39,965 nt of DNA, from NCBI GenBank assembly GCA_051439375.1, contig JBFRWB010000150.1:1-39965 (forward strand), given 5' to 3'. The stretch comes from JBGTGT01 sp051439375 (GTDB lineage: Bacteria > Cyanobacteriota > Cyanobacteriia > Cyanobacteriales > Microcystaceae). Each line of letters begins with the position of its first letter. Positions within the stretch are counted from its first letter, which is position 1. Both the position numbers and the translations under genes were made by a program. Under the pieces are notes generated by a model. That model was not told where the DNA came from, searched no databases, and saw only the letters and a program-made list of their open reading frames with translations. Of the stretch, positions 24,916 through 32,723 are shown piece after piece.

Positions 24916-25236
24916 TCGGTAAACCAGTAAGATTAATTGGTGAACAGAAACGTTTTCTGATAAAGTCTGATAAGCATTGAAGACTTCGAGAAGACAGCGA
25001 AATTTGGCCAAGAGAATTTCTTTACTGATAAAAACATTATCCATCAATACCAATTTTCGCCGATGACTGTGGGTTTTGTCATCGGCTTGGTAGGATAAGA
25101 CCTGTCCATTGCTATCAAAAATTGATAATTGATCTTCAGAAGATTGCTGAATGTAGTGGACAGCATGAGCTTGGGATAAGAAAAAAAGCAGATGATGTCG
25201 GTCAAAAATAACAATCGGAAAGGTAATGTTAGTCAT
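24907..25236 (-). CDS. hypothetical protein, 109 aa
   Basis: A soluble 109-residue protein with an alternating beta pattern at the start (ITFPIVIFDRHHLLFFLSQAHAVHYIQ, DQLSIFDSNGQVLSYQ) and helices near the end. The family was not recognised. It is upstream of, and co-directional with, no close gene: 237 bp separate it from the GAT-II stop region. It is convergent, with a 9-bp overlap, with the TPR gene. The region 25237-25473 shows nothing. Confidence 0.55.
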   Translation of the reverse strand: MTNITFPIVIFDRHHLLFFLSQAHAVHYIQQSSEDQLSIFDSNGQVLSYQADDKTHSHRRKLVLMDNVFISKEILLAKFRCLLEVFNAYQTLSENVSVHQLILLVYRLF

Positions 25237-25473
25237 TAGATTGTCAACTTTGTAAGTTACAGGAAGATTAAGAACTTTTCTTGTCTGTTTACCACTACCA
25301 TTCTAGGATTAGTTGTTTCTTGCTATTGGTAAGATAATAACATTTACGCTTAAAAATTTCTGTTTTTCTTAATACATTTATCTTATTTTAAGAAAATAAC
25401 CACTAAGTAAAAATTCGCAATGAGTAGATTTGCGTCAGTAGGATGGACTTTGTCCATTTTAATAAATTATCCT

Positions 25474-26223
25474 TTAAAACTGAAGTTGTTGCCAAGCTAA
25501 ATGATGACGTTGATCGAGTAAATAACTATTAAAAAGACTTAATTGATTACTAGGAAATTTTTCTTTAACCACGACTGAACCGAAAGTTTTCCGCAAGAAA
25601 AGATAACTAGAGGAAAAAATTAAGGCTTTCCAATGGGAACAAAAATGTAGAGACAACGGATTTTGATGCTTAATGACTAATAATTTATAAGGACAACGAT
25701 TATCTACAGCGAGTAAGGTAAATTGACCCTTTAAAAGTTGGAGATGGGATTTAATAGCAGTTAAAGCACTGATTTCATTGACTTCAGCTAATAGATGTAA
25801 AATCACTTCGCTATCTACTTCTGCTTGACGAGAAAATCGCCATTTCTCAAATAAAAAATCATCATTACTAATCTGTCCATTATGAATACCATAAACATGG
25901 TTAACTTGTAACGGATGATTATTATTCATATTAATCGGATCACCTTTAGTCGGTTTTCGAGTATGACCTAAAATTAGGGTCGTATTTTGATTTAAAGAGT
26001 GAAGACAGTCTTGATAAGCAGAAGTTTCGACAAATTCATGGGCAGATAGGGCTTGCTTTTCTACCATTACTGTTTTGTCACTATTAAAAATACCCATTCC
26101 TGTTGCTGCTTTTCCCCGTTGTTCGTTGAACAATAAATTTTTTGTGAACACTTCCTGTATCTCTCCCCACATTTGAGGCGATCGCTTTTCAGGAAATAAT
26201 AACATCGCTGCAATTCCACACAT
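25474..26223 (-). CDS. class-II glutamine amidotransferase domain protein
   Basis: The start is fixed at ATG 26223 because it gives M-C-G-I-A, where the catalytic Cys2 must be exposed after Met removal; the frame itself runs 26 codons further through a repeat-like leader. The 249-residue protein has LGHTRKPTKG (His-Thr-Arg 87-89), NNHPL (103-104), IHNGQI (114-116) and VDSEVILHL (137-139), all standard GAT-II positions. Such domains release ammonia from glutamine for a partner synthetase. No synthetase domain is fused, so the partner is probably the amidoligase encoded 35 bp upstream in the same operon. Confidence 0.85.
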   Translation of the reverse strand: MCGIAAMLLFPEKRSPQMWGEIQEVFTKNLLFNEQRGKAATGMGIFNSDKTVMVEKQALSAHEFVETSAYQDCLHSLNQNTTLILGHTRKPTKGDPINMNNNHPLQVNHVYGIHNGQISNDDFLFEKWRFSRQAEVDSEVILHLLAEVNEISALTAIKSHLQLLKGQFTLLAVDNRCPYKLLVIKHQNPLSLHFCSHWKALIFSSSYLFLRKTFGSVVVKEKFPSNQLSLFNSYLLDQRHHLAWQQLQF

Positions 26224-26258
26224 ATAAATAATGAATGATGAATGATGAATTGAGATTA

Positions 26259-27551
26259 TTAGCATTGAAATACTAAAGTTCCATGTTGCTGATCCCAACA
26301 CAGTCCCCTAGATTTTTCGATGGTTTTGAGGCGATTTTCTAGATTCTGTGGCGTTAAATAGAGTTCTCTAGCAGCGAACCACCGCCAAGCTTCAGGAGAG
26401 GCTAAAGAATGCCATTCTCCTAATTCAATACACTGCATTAAACGACGATCTGTCTCATCCAATCCTACCTCATCTAATACTGCCCGTTGACTCAACATAG
26501 CTTCAATTTCCATCCAATCATACCCTGCACAGCGCATTAAAGAGATGGGCTGTTCTGCTAAAGCCATTAAGACATCTAAGGCCGAATTATCAGGAAAATA
26601 ATTAAATGTAGGAGCGAGTAATTCTAGTAATTCGTAGCATCCTTGCCGTAACTCTTCAATGCTCTCATCAGTAATTTCACTGGTATCACTGGTGGCTAAC
26701 TTCCCGTCATTATTGCTGAGATGATTAAGTAATTCCACCTTACGTCGCCAAGGTTCAATTTTTCCGACATGAATAATCCCATATTGGCTTAAATCCACGG
26801 ATTTTAACAACATAGCCAAAAACAAGAAGGTTTTCGCCGTAATAGAGATGGGTGATAAGTCTGCATCAGGAAAGCGAAATTCTAGATGAAAAGGAAAGAT
26901 ATCCCCTGCTTCTGTGAAGTGAAGATGTTCTAAATTCAGAAAATTCTGATGTTCAGGAACAATACGGCTCTTTTTTAAATGATGTTGAATTTCAGCCACC
27001 GTTAACTGGCCAGGGGAATGTTGTACCATTTCTAAATGACTATTGTGGTTACGCCGACGACATAAACCTTCACGTTTATCACCTGAACTGTACAAAAACT
27101 TTAATTCTGGTGCGTAACGACGGGTTAAATTCCATAAATTTGCCATTATAATCGCAGGAACTGATTCTGCTAAGTCTGGCGTTAGCAAATGAAAATGTAG
27201 CCCACAAGTAGGTCGAGGCCTTCCTCCATTGGATTGTACAACGGAAAGAATCCGAGAATATTGCTGATGTAAGGTGCGGAAATAAGGATGACGGCCAATT
27301 ACCCGAATTTCCACCCCACAGTGTTCAGTTTTAACATCTAAAACCCCATTTTCCCCCAACTTTTCTAATGAATAGGAAGGAGATAACTGTTCTCGCAGTT
27401 GAGTTTCAAAATCTTCTCGTTTGACCTTTTTTGGGGGAGATACCTCAATTTCCGTGCCAATTTTGGCCACCCGATAGAGAATGTCTTTCCAGTAGCTATC
27501 ATCCGCTAAAGATAAGAGAGGCTTACTAGGAAGAATAATGGGGTCTTTCAT
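26259..27551 (-). CDS. putative amidoligase (COOH-NH2 ligase fold)
   Basis: The 430-residue protein has the amidoligase signature of the glutamine-synthetase-like fold: RVAKIGTEIEVS (Glu34, Glu36) for metal/ATP, LDVKTEHCGVEIRV (71-84), PTCGLHFHL (114-122) and HLEFRFPDADL (222-232). Residues about 260-430 are a helical extension of unknown role. Family knowledge (amidoligase superfamily, PF12224-like) predicts ATP-dependent amide bond formation between a carboxylate and an amine or ammonia. Its immediate neighbour is a GAT-II protein, a pairing known for this superfamily. The substrate is unknown; no precursor peptide is obvious. Confidence 0.75.
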   Translation of the reverse strand: MKDPIILPSKPLLSLADDSYWKDILYRVAKIGTEIEVSPPKKVKREDFETQLREQLSPSYSLEKLGENGVLDVKTEHCGVEIRVIGRHPYFRTLHQQYSRILSVVQSNGGRPRPTCGLHFHLLTPDLAESVPAIIMANLWNLTRRYAPELKFLYSSGDKREGLCRRRNHNSHLEMVQHSPGQLTVAEIQHHLKKSRIVPEHQNFLNLEHLHFTEAGDIFPFHLEFRFPDADLSPISITAKTFLFLAMLLKSVDLSQYGIIHVGKIEPWRRKVELLNHLSNNDGKLATSDTSEITDESIEELRQGCYELLELLAPTFNYFPDNSALDVLMALAEQPISLMRCAGYDWMEIEAMLSQRAVLDEVGLDETDRRLMQCIELGEWHSLASPEAWRWFAARELYLTPQNLENRLKTIEKSRGLCWDQQHGTLVFQC

Positions 27552-27566
27552 AGTTAATTATCCTAA

Positions 27567-28040
27567 TTAAATCGCTTCAAACGAGATAATTGAGCCTTTT
27601 CCGTCTTTCCACTGTTCGATATCTTTATGCACTTGGTAACCCATGCGTTTGAGTGCAGCAGAAGAAGCATTCATAATGGGGCAAATAAAGGGTTTTTCCA
27701 CGCCATTTGATCTCAAAGTATCGGTGAATGCCCGATTGGCACAGTTATGCACTTTAATTTCAAAATGCTTATCATCTTTAATGTTGACCTCAATTTCGCT
27801 GGCAATTCCGTATTCATCGACAAAAATGCGGCTAATCTCCATTAAGACTGCTTCTGGGTCTTCTCCGGCGATTTCTAACCCCATGTCGTTCTCCATCACC
27901 TTGAGAATTTGATTTCCCATCGGCCCACTAAACGCATTCACCCCATTTCCTAACAAGTCCCATGCACCTGCAGCAACGCTAAGTAACGCTAAATTTGCTA
28001 GTTGAGCGCGGTTTTCTTGTTTTTTTTGTTCGGTAGCCAT
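27567..28040 (-). CDS. small soluble protein, V4R/methanogen-output-domain-like
   Basis: The 157-residue protein begins with a Lys/Gln-rich helix (MATEQKKQENRAQLANLALL) and a Gly-rich helix. A mixed alpha/beta half follows with two cysteines, C100 (KVHNCANRAF) and C120 (FICPIMNASSAALKRMGYQ). This half resembles V4R or MetOD1-type small-molecule or metal-binding output domains, but that is a weak visual match. It is the first gene of a three-gene operon, 15 bp before the amidoligase, and has a GAGGTG stretch upstream of its ATG. It could be a sensor or carrier for the amidoligase reaction. Confidence 0.6.
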   Translation of the reverse strand: MATEQKKQENRAQLANLALLSVAAGAWDLLGNGVNAFSGPMGNQILKVMENDMGLEIAGEDPEAVLMEISRIFVDEYGIASEIEVNIKDDKHFEIKVHNCANRAFTDTLRSNGVEKPFICPIMNASSAALKRMGYQVHKDIEQWKDGKGSIISFEAI

Positions 28041-28518
28041 AAGTGTTCACCTCTCTTTATAGTTCTAAGGTGGCTAAAGGTTTCAGTTTTAACTTGCCCA
28101 AAATTTTTCCGAACTTCTATTTAATTCACAATTTGTTACTTCAGTTCTAATGTTATGGTTCTCAAATAAATGAAATGAGTTAATTAAGATTAAATTAAGT
28201 TTTCTGTATATTAACTTTTTTAAAGTTATAATTGCCAAATTTCAAAAAACAGAGAGAACTATTAAGTTAATTGCTCTATTATTAGGTTTTTCCGTATAAA
28301 TTCTAACCATCTTATCAAGGATTTTGTGTTATTTCATCGGGAAATCTCTGCTGTAAACTACTATCAAATCAATGATCTTCACTACAATAAAGGATATTAA
28401 AATAAACATTAAGGAGGTTGAAAGAAGTAAGATTTTTTGCTAGAATAGAGTGTAGCGAAACTAACAAGCTCTCATTAATTACTGAGAGTTATTATTCCCT
28501 AAAACAAGGAGACATTAT
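28041..28518. other. divergent intergenic control region, 478 bp
   Basis: It separates the amidoligase operon (minus) from the globin operon (plus) and is AT-rich without ORFs. It contains the sigma70-like promoter listed separately at 28418-28446. A small hairpin in the predicted globin leader pairs CTCTCA 28469-28474 with TGAGAG 28483-28488. A strong Shine-Dalgarno AAGGAG lies at 28506-28511, before ATG 28519. Confidence 0.6.
28418..28446 (+). promoter_or_regulatory. sigma70-type promoter of the globin operon
   Basis: TTGAAA (28418-28423) and TAGAAT (28441-28446) are separated by exactly 17 bp and lie 73 bp before the globin ATG. Both hexamers match the consensus at four or more positions. 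A leader of roughly 65 nt would follow, including a short hairpin and a strong ribosome binding site. Confidence 0.6.
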
Positions 28519-29067
28519 ATGAAATTGAATCCCAGCAACTTCATGAAAACCATGGAAGATCGGATGATTTTTAGCACTGAAGACAAGGCCGTTCTGAAAT
28601 CTTATGCAGATTGGGGAAGTGAAATTGGACCCGAAATGTCCGATCATTTTTATACCTTTTTACAACGAGATGAAGAAATGAATGCCATTATATCTGACCC
28701 ACCTGGGCGCATGGAACGTCTTCGGAAAACCTTTGTTCAATGGTTTGGTGAAATGTTCACAGGGATAGACGAATGGGGAGATAGTTATGCTGAGAACCGT
28801 TGGCACATTGGGATCATTCATATTCGCCTTGGTATTGGGCCACAGCACGTTGTTCCTGCCATGGCTACCGTCGTTATGGAAGTTAGCAAAAAACTGCAAG
28901 CCGAGGGAAAAGGCGACGAATTAAAAACAGCCTTGAGCAAAATTTGTATGATTGATTTAGCCTTTATTGAACAAGCCTATGTCGAGGCTTCTTTTGAAGC
29001 AACCGGATGGACAGCCGACCTCTTCCAACGGTTAATTACGAGTGGCGCAGACAAGATGTCCAAATAA
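28519..29067 (+). CDS. protoglobin-type single-domain globin
   Basis: The 182-residue protein fits the globin-coupled-sensor/protoglobin fold. It has an N-terminal pre-helix, ADWGSEIGPEMSDHFYTFLQRDEEM, then RMERLRKTFVQWFGEMFTG, and the proximal-His region RWHIGIIHIRLGIGPQHVVPAMATVV, with His101 as the predicted heme ligand. No output domain is fused, in contrast to globin-coupled sensors, so output is probably through the downstream proteins. It would bind O2, NO or CO. It is the first gene of a four-gene plus-strand set with strong ribosome binding sites. Confidence 0.85.
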   Translation: MKLNPSNFMKTMEDRMIFSTEDKAVLKSYADWGSEIGPEMSDHFYTFLQRDEEMNAIISDPPGRMERLRKTFVQWFGEMFTGIDEWGDSYAENRWHIGIIHIRLGIGPQHVVPAMATVVMEVSKKLQAEGKGDELKTALSKICMIDLAFIEQAYVEASFEATGWTADLFQRLITSGADKMSK

Positions 29068-29143
29068 GACATAACGTTTCAAAGTCCCTTTCAGTCTTCA
29101 TTTTCATACTCACCTTAATCTCAATTAAAAAGGACATTCCATA

Positions 29144-29515
29144 ATGGCTATTAACGCTGAAAAACTCAACAGTATTCTGCAAGATTTTGTCTCAGGAACA
29201 AGTGATGTTCAAGGGGCGACGCTGGTGACTCCCGATGGCTTATCTTTGGCCTCAACCTTACCCGCTAACATGGACGAAGAACGGGTCTCGGCTATGTCGG
29301 CTGCTATGCTCTCTTTAGGGGAACGTATTGGTAGCGAACTAGCGAGGGGTAGCATTGAACGAATTTATGTCGAAGGGGGTGATGGCTATGGCGTTTTAAC
29401 CAGTTGTGGAGAAGATGCTGTCTTTCTCGTCCTAGCTAGTAAAGCCGTCAAACAGGGGATTTTAATGTTAGAAATTAAAAGTGCTTTAGGAGACCTGAAA
29501 AAAGCGTTAGGTTAG
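29144..29515 (+). CDS. roadblock/LC7 (MglB-like) protein
   Basis: The 123-residue single roadblock domain reads LNSILQDFVSGTSDVQGATLVTPDGLSLAS, then RVSAMSAAMLSLGERIGSELARG, then YGVLTSCGEDAVFLVLASKAVKQGILMLEIKSAL. Such dimers act on MglA-type GTPases as GAPs or binding partners. An MglA-like GTPase is the next gene. AAAAAGGA precedes the start. Fit to the family is clear; GAP activity is inferred. Confidence 0.88.
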   Translation: MAINAEKLNSILQDFVSGTSDVQGATLVTPDGLSLASTLPANMDEERVSAMSAAMLSLGERIGSELARGSIERIYVEGGDGYGVLTSCGEDAVFLVLASKAVKQGILMLEIKSALGDLKKALG

Positions 29516-29524
29516 GTTAGAAAT

Positions 29525-29572
29525 AGCGAGTTGATTCTACAATTTTAACTGTCATTCGGTCATCAACTCGCT
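29525..29572 (+). terminator. intra-operon hairpin between roadblock and GTPase genes
   Basis: A perfect 11-bp stem (AGCGAGTTGAT 29525-29535 with its complement 29562-29572) closes a 26-nt loop directly after the roadblock stop. It is followed only by CTGTTTGTT, too poor in T for full termination. It probably acts as a partial terminator or as an mRNA 3'-end stabiliser that lowers expression of the GTPase relative to globin and roadblock. Confidence 0.55.
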
Positions 29573-29605
29573 CTGTTTGTTAGACAACAAAGGAGAAAGC
29601 ATTCA

Positions 29606-30160
29606 ATGGAAATTATGCGTCTAGTGATTACGGGGCCTGTGGGAGCAGGAAAGTCCACCTTTATTCGTTCAGTGAGTGAAATTGAGCCAGTGGATACAGA
29701 TCGCTCTGCTACTGATGAAACCTTATTAATTAAACAAAAAACCACAGTAGCATTTGACTTTGGCCGCCTGCAATTTACCCCAGATATGGCCTTGCATTTA
29801 TATGGTACACCGGGGCAATCTCGCTTTGATTTTATGTGGGATATTCTCATTGAAAAAGCCCATGCTTACATGATTTTAGTGGCTGCCCATCGTCCCCATG
29901 AATTTCGTTATGCTCGTCGTATTATTAATTTCATGAATGCCCGCGCCCAAATTCCTATGATCATCGGTTTAAGCCATACGGACTGTCCGGGGGCATGGTT
30001 TCCTGAAAATATGGCGGTCGCCCTAGGGTACAGTAACGAGAAGAATTGTCCGCCAATTATCTCCGTTAATCCGACTCAAAACGATTCGGTTGCCCAATCT
30101 ATCATCGTTTTAGTACAGGAATTAATGGCACATCAACAAGGGATGTTATTGGCATCTTAA
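29606..30160 (+). CDS. MglA-like small Ras-family GTPase
   Basis: The 184-residue protein has the P loop GPVGAGKS (10-17), switch-I threonines in KTTVAFDFGRLQF (T46/T47), switch-II GTPGQSRFDFMW (67-78) and SHTD at 123-126 in place of the usual NKxD guanine motif. The switch-II Gln71 is present. This fits the bacterial MglA/Arf-like group whose regulators are roadblock proteins. It is preceded by AAAGGAG 11 bp before the ATG. It likely switches between GDP and GTP states in response to the upstream globin/roadblock; that order is inference. Confidence 0.88.
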   Translation: MEIMRLVITGPVGAGKSTFIRSVSEIEPVDTDRSATDETLLIKQKTTVAFDFGRLQFTPDMALHLYGTPGQSRFDFMWDILIEKAHAYMILVAAHRPHEFRYARRIINFMNARAQIPMIIGLSHTDCPGAWFPENMAVALGYSNEKNCPPIISVNPTQNDSVAQSIIVLVQELMAHQQGMLLAS

Positions 30161-30198
30161 AAGGAATTCACCACAGTATGTAAAAGGAGTATGAAATT

Positions 30199-31050
30199 AT
30201 GACTATTATTGGCACATTATCAGACTTTTCCTTACCTGAACTGTTTCAGTTTCTTGAACAGGGACAGAAAACGGGTCAACTCACCCTCACTCCTTCAGAC
30301 TCCCAGAAAACCGTGCAACATCACGTCTGGTTTCGTCAAGGGCGCATTGTCGCAGCCGCTGATCGAGGTGATCACAAAGGACTGCTCAGTTTAATGCGTC
30401 AGAGAGGATGGGTACAAGAGAAGGTTGTTGAATTATTAACTGACGATCACCTCAAAGAAACCCCCTTGGGCATTTATATGAAATCACAAGGCTTACTTGA
30501 AGCCGAGAAATTAAAACTGCTGTTTTATGTACAGGTCATGCAGCAAGTTTGTAAGCTTTTTACCCTGTCTGATGCTCAATTTTCCTTTGATCCTCATATT
30601 TCCTTACCAATGATTGAAATGACGGGGTTAAGTAGCCCCGGAACCGAAGTCACCCTTGCCGGTTTAAGAGCGTTAAAAGATTGGTCTAGTTTAGACGATA
30701 AATTGCCCACCCCCACCTCTGCTTTAACCAGTGTGGTGGCTGGAAAACCTCAATTGCGCCTTAACCAAACAGAATGGCAAGTTTGGGAATACACCGACGG
30801 AGATTCCTCTTTGGACGACATTGCTGAACAACTACAGTTACCCATTGAACAGGTACAGCAAATTGCCTTTCGTTTAATTGTCGTCAATTTAGTGGAAGAA
30901 TTGCCCATGGTTCATCTTATCAAAGCTCAATCGGCTAAAGCGGCCACTCACTCACCTAATGAAGAAAATGCACTGTCAGGAGCAGGTCAAGGGTTAAGTC
31001 AGGACTTTTTAAACAGTTTAATGGGGTTTTTACAAAAGAAAGCTGCTTAA
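30199..31050 (+). CDS. DUF4388 (PATAN) domain protein
   Basis: The 283-residue protein starts with a DUF4388/PATAN domain (about 1-150, IGTLSDFSLPELFQFLEQGQKTGQLTLT, WFRQGRIVAAADRG). A winged-helix-like segment follows at about 190-240 (WQVWEYTDGDSSLDDIAEQLQLPIEQVQQIAFRLIVVNLVEEL), then a flexible C-terminus. PATAN domains occur with receiver domains and GTPases and in cyanobacterial phototaxis regulators, and are thought to mediate protein interactions. Here it is the last gene of the globin-roadblock-GTPase set, 38 bp after the GTPase, with AAAAGGAG before its ATG. It is a likely GTPase effector. Confidence 0.82.
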   Translation: MTIIGTLSDFSLPELFQFLEQGQKTGQLTLTPSDSQKTVQHHVWFRQGRIVAAADRGDHKGLLSLMRQRGWVQEKVVELLTDDHLKETPLGIYMKSQGLLEAEKLKLLFYVQVMQQVCKLFTLSDAQFSFDPHISLPMIEMTGLSSPGTEVTLAGLRALKDWSSLDDKLPTPTSALTSVVAGKPQLRLNQTEWQVWEYTDGDSSLDDIAEQLQLPIEQVQQIAFRLIVVNLVEELPMVHLIKAQSAKAATHSPNEENALSGAGQGLSQDFLNSLMGFLQKKAA

Positions 31051-31110
31051 CTTCCTAGAAAAGTGGGGTAGTATAAAGTTATACCTCAAAAAGAATCCAA
31101 TCTAACTTCA

Positions 31111-31833
31111 ATGTCAACTCAGCGGCTCGACAAGTACGATATTCCCCATCGCATAGAACACTTGCCAGCTTATGGCTCATTAGTGCTAACATTAAAGCCA
31201 AATCAAAAAGTTCTGGCGCAAAGATCGACAATGATGGGAATGGATCGAGGAATTTCCTATAAATCTAGTGTTAAAGAAGATTGGGTCAAGGCAATTCAAA
31301 AAGCATTGGGCAAAAATGCCCTTTCCCTTGAGGAATTTAGCACAGATAAGCACAAAGCCGATTTATATCTTGCACCTGCCCTTCCTGGGGCAATTCAGCA
31401 CTATTACGTTAAAGATAAAAGAGGACTGATTGTTCAATCTTCTAGCCTACTTGCGCTGAGTTCTAATGTGCTACTTGATAGTGAATTTGTCAAGGATCAA
31501 GACTTTTTTAGTGGTAAATCTCTCTTTTTACTAAAAACTCTTGGTCGAGGAGATGTCTGGTTTAATGGGTATGGGGGAATTATTGAAGTTTCGATTTCTC
31601 ACTCCCATCTGGTTAATACAGGTTATATTATTGCCTTTGAAGAGAGTTTAAGCTATCAAATAGAAACAATACGAGGACTGTCTTTAAAAGGATTAGCTAA
31701 GGGAATTCTGGGGGGAGAAGGAAAAGTTTGTCGTTTTAAAGGCCAAGGAAAATTATGGTTGCAATGCCGTACTTTTGAATCATTAGCTAATTTTGTTAAA
31801 CCTTTTGGTCATCAAAGTTTTAAGAAATCTTAA
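31111..31833 (+). CDS. AIM24 family protein
   Basis: The 240-residue beta-rich protein is of the AIM24/TIGR00266 type: YGSLVLTLKPNQKVLAQRSTMMGMD, ALPGAIQHYYVKDKRGLIVQSSSLLALSSNV, SLFLLKTLGRGDVWFNGYGGIIEV, and AFEESLSYQIETIRGLSL. Bacterial members have no established function. It lies 60 bp after the PATAN gene on the same strand and may be read through. Its stop overlaps the convergent pseudouridine synthase gene by 4 bp. Confidence 0.85.
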   Translation: MSTQRLDKYDIPHRIEHLPAYGSLVLTLKPNQKVLAQRSTMMGMDRGISYKSSVKEDWVKAIQKALGKNALSLEEFSTDKHKADLYLAPALPGAIQHYYVKDKRGLIVQSSSLLALSSNVLLDSEFVKDQDFFSGKSLFLLKTLGRGDVWFNGYGGIIEVSISHSHLVNTGYIIAFEESLSYQIETIRGLSLKGLAKGILGGEGKVCRFKGQGKLWLQCRTFESLANFVKPFGHQSFKKS

Positions 31834-32723
31834 TTGGCAGGACAGATAAAATTCATCAACTGATGGGTTTGAGGATGGTGAAAAGTAAGTTGATAAGCAT
31901 GAAGAAAATAACCACAATCTCCCGGAAGGGCTAATTTTTCTAACTCATTTAGCTTGGGAATTCCGCCTACCTTATATAGGGGATCTCCCAACAGAGGATA
32001 GCCAATAGCAGCTAAATGAATCCTAATTTGATGGGGTCTTCCTGTTAAAATTCTAACTTCTAAATGGGTATTTTGTTCTGTCCTTTCTAAAACTTTGCCC
32101 TCACTATAAGCAAACTTTCCTTCTGGGGTTGCTGCATAGAGATAGCCAATACTCGGATAAGGAATTTTACCAATGGGTTGATCAATTGTGAAAGAATCGG
32201 GTAAATGACTTTTACCAATTAGGGTTCGATACACTTTCTTAATTTGGCGGTTTCGCATTTGTTGAGTTAAATAGGAACGTCCTAATTTTGAACGACCTAT
32301 TAATATTAATCCTGATGTTCCTCTTCCTAAGCGATGAATTGGAACAACTTTTTCATGCGGAAATTTATGTTTTAACTGATGCAGTAAAGTATGTTCTAAA
32401 AAATTGCCACCGGGTAAAACAGGAAGACCTGAAGGTTTATTAATCACCAGTAAATGGTCATCTTCGTGTAAAATCTTAAAAGATAAAGGTACATCAGGTT
32501 CTTGCCATGGAGAGCGATCATAGGTTAATGTTTGTCCTGCTTTTAATTTAGTATCAGGGGAAATTATTTGATGATTTAAACAAATTTGTCCCGTTAAAAT
32601 TCGGTCTAACCATTCTTCTTGAGTAGAATGAGGATAATTGCGAATATAATAGTCTAAAACCGTTATTCCCTCATCGTTAGTTTGGATTTTATCTGTGTAA
32701 GTCCAGCCTTGATTCATAGTCAT
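31830..32723 (-). CDS. RluA-family pseudouridine synthase lacking the canonical Asp
   Basis: The 297-residue protein has an S4-like RNA-binding part (about 36-70, EEWLDRILTGQICLN, TKLKAGQTLTYDR) and an RluA catalytic domain (about 90-290, DHLLVINKPSGLPVLPGG, GRPHQIRIHLAAIGYPLLGDPLY). The catalytic motif normally reads H-R-L-D-x-x-T-S-G; here it is H-R-L-G-R-G-T-S-G with Gly133 in the Asp position, confirmed by the GGA codon. Either this subfamily uses another residue or the protein binds RNA without isomerising it. Start codons at 32723 and 32717 are equally possible. Confidence 0.85.
   Translation of the reverse strand: MTMNQGWTYTDKIQTNDEGITVLDYYIRNYPHSTQEEWLDRILTGQICLNHQIISPDTKLKAGQTLTYDRSPWQEPDVPLSFKILHEDDHLLVINKPSGLPVLPGGNFLEHTLLHQLKHKFPHEKVVPIHRLGRGTSGLILIGRSKLGRSYLTQQMRNRQIKKVYRTLIGKSHLPDSFTIDQPIGKIPYPSIGYLYAATPEGKFAYSEGKVLERTEQNTHLEVRILTGRPHQIRIHLAAIGYPLLGDPLYKVGGIPKLNELEKLALPGDCGYFLHAYQLTFHHPQTHQLMNFICPAN

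Noticed and set aside
28041..28518. Riboswitch or small RNA in the divergent control region
   Set aside because: Only one short hairpin near the globin start was seen; no known riboswitch core could be recognised.
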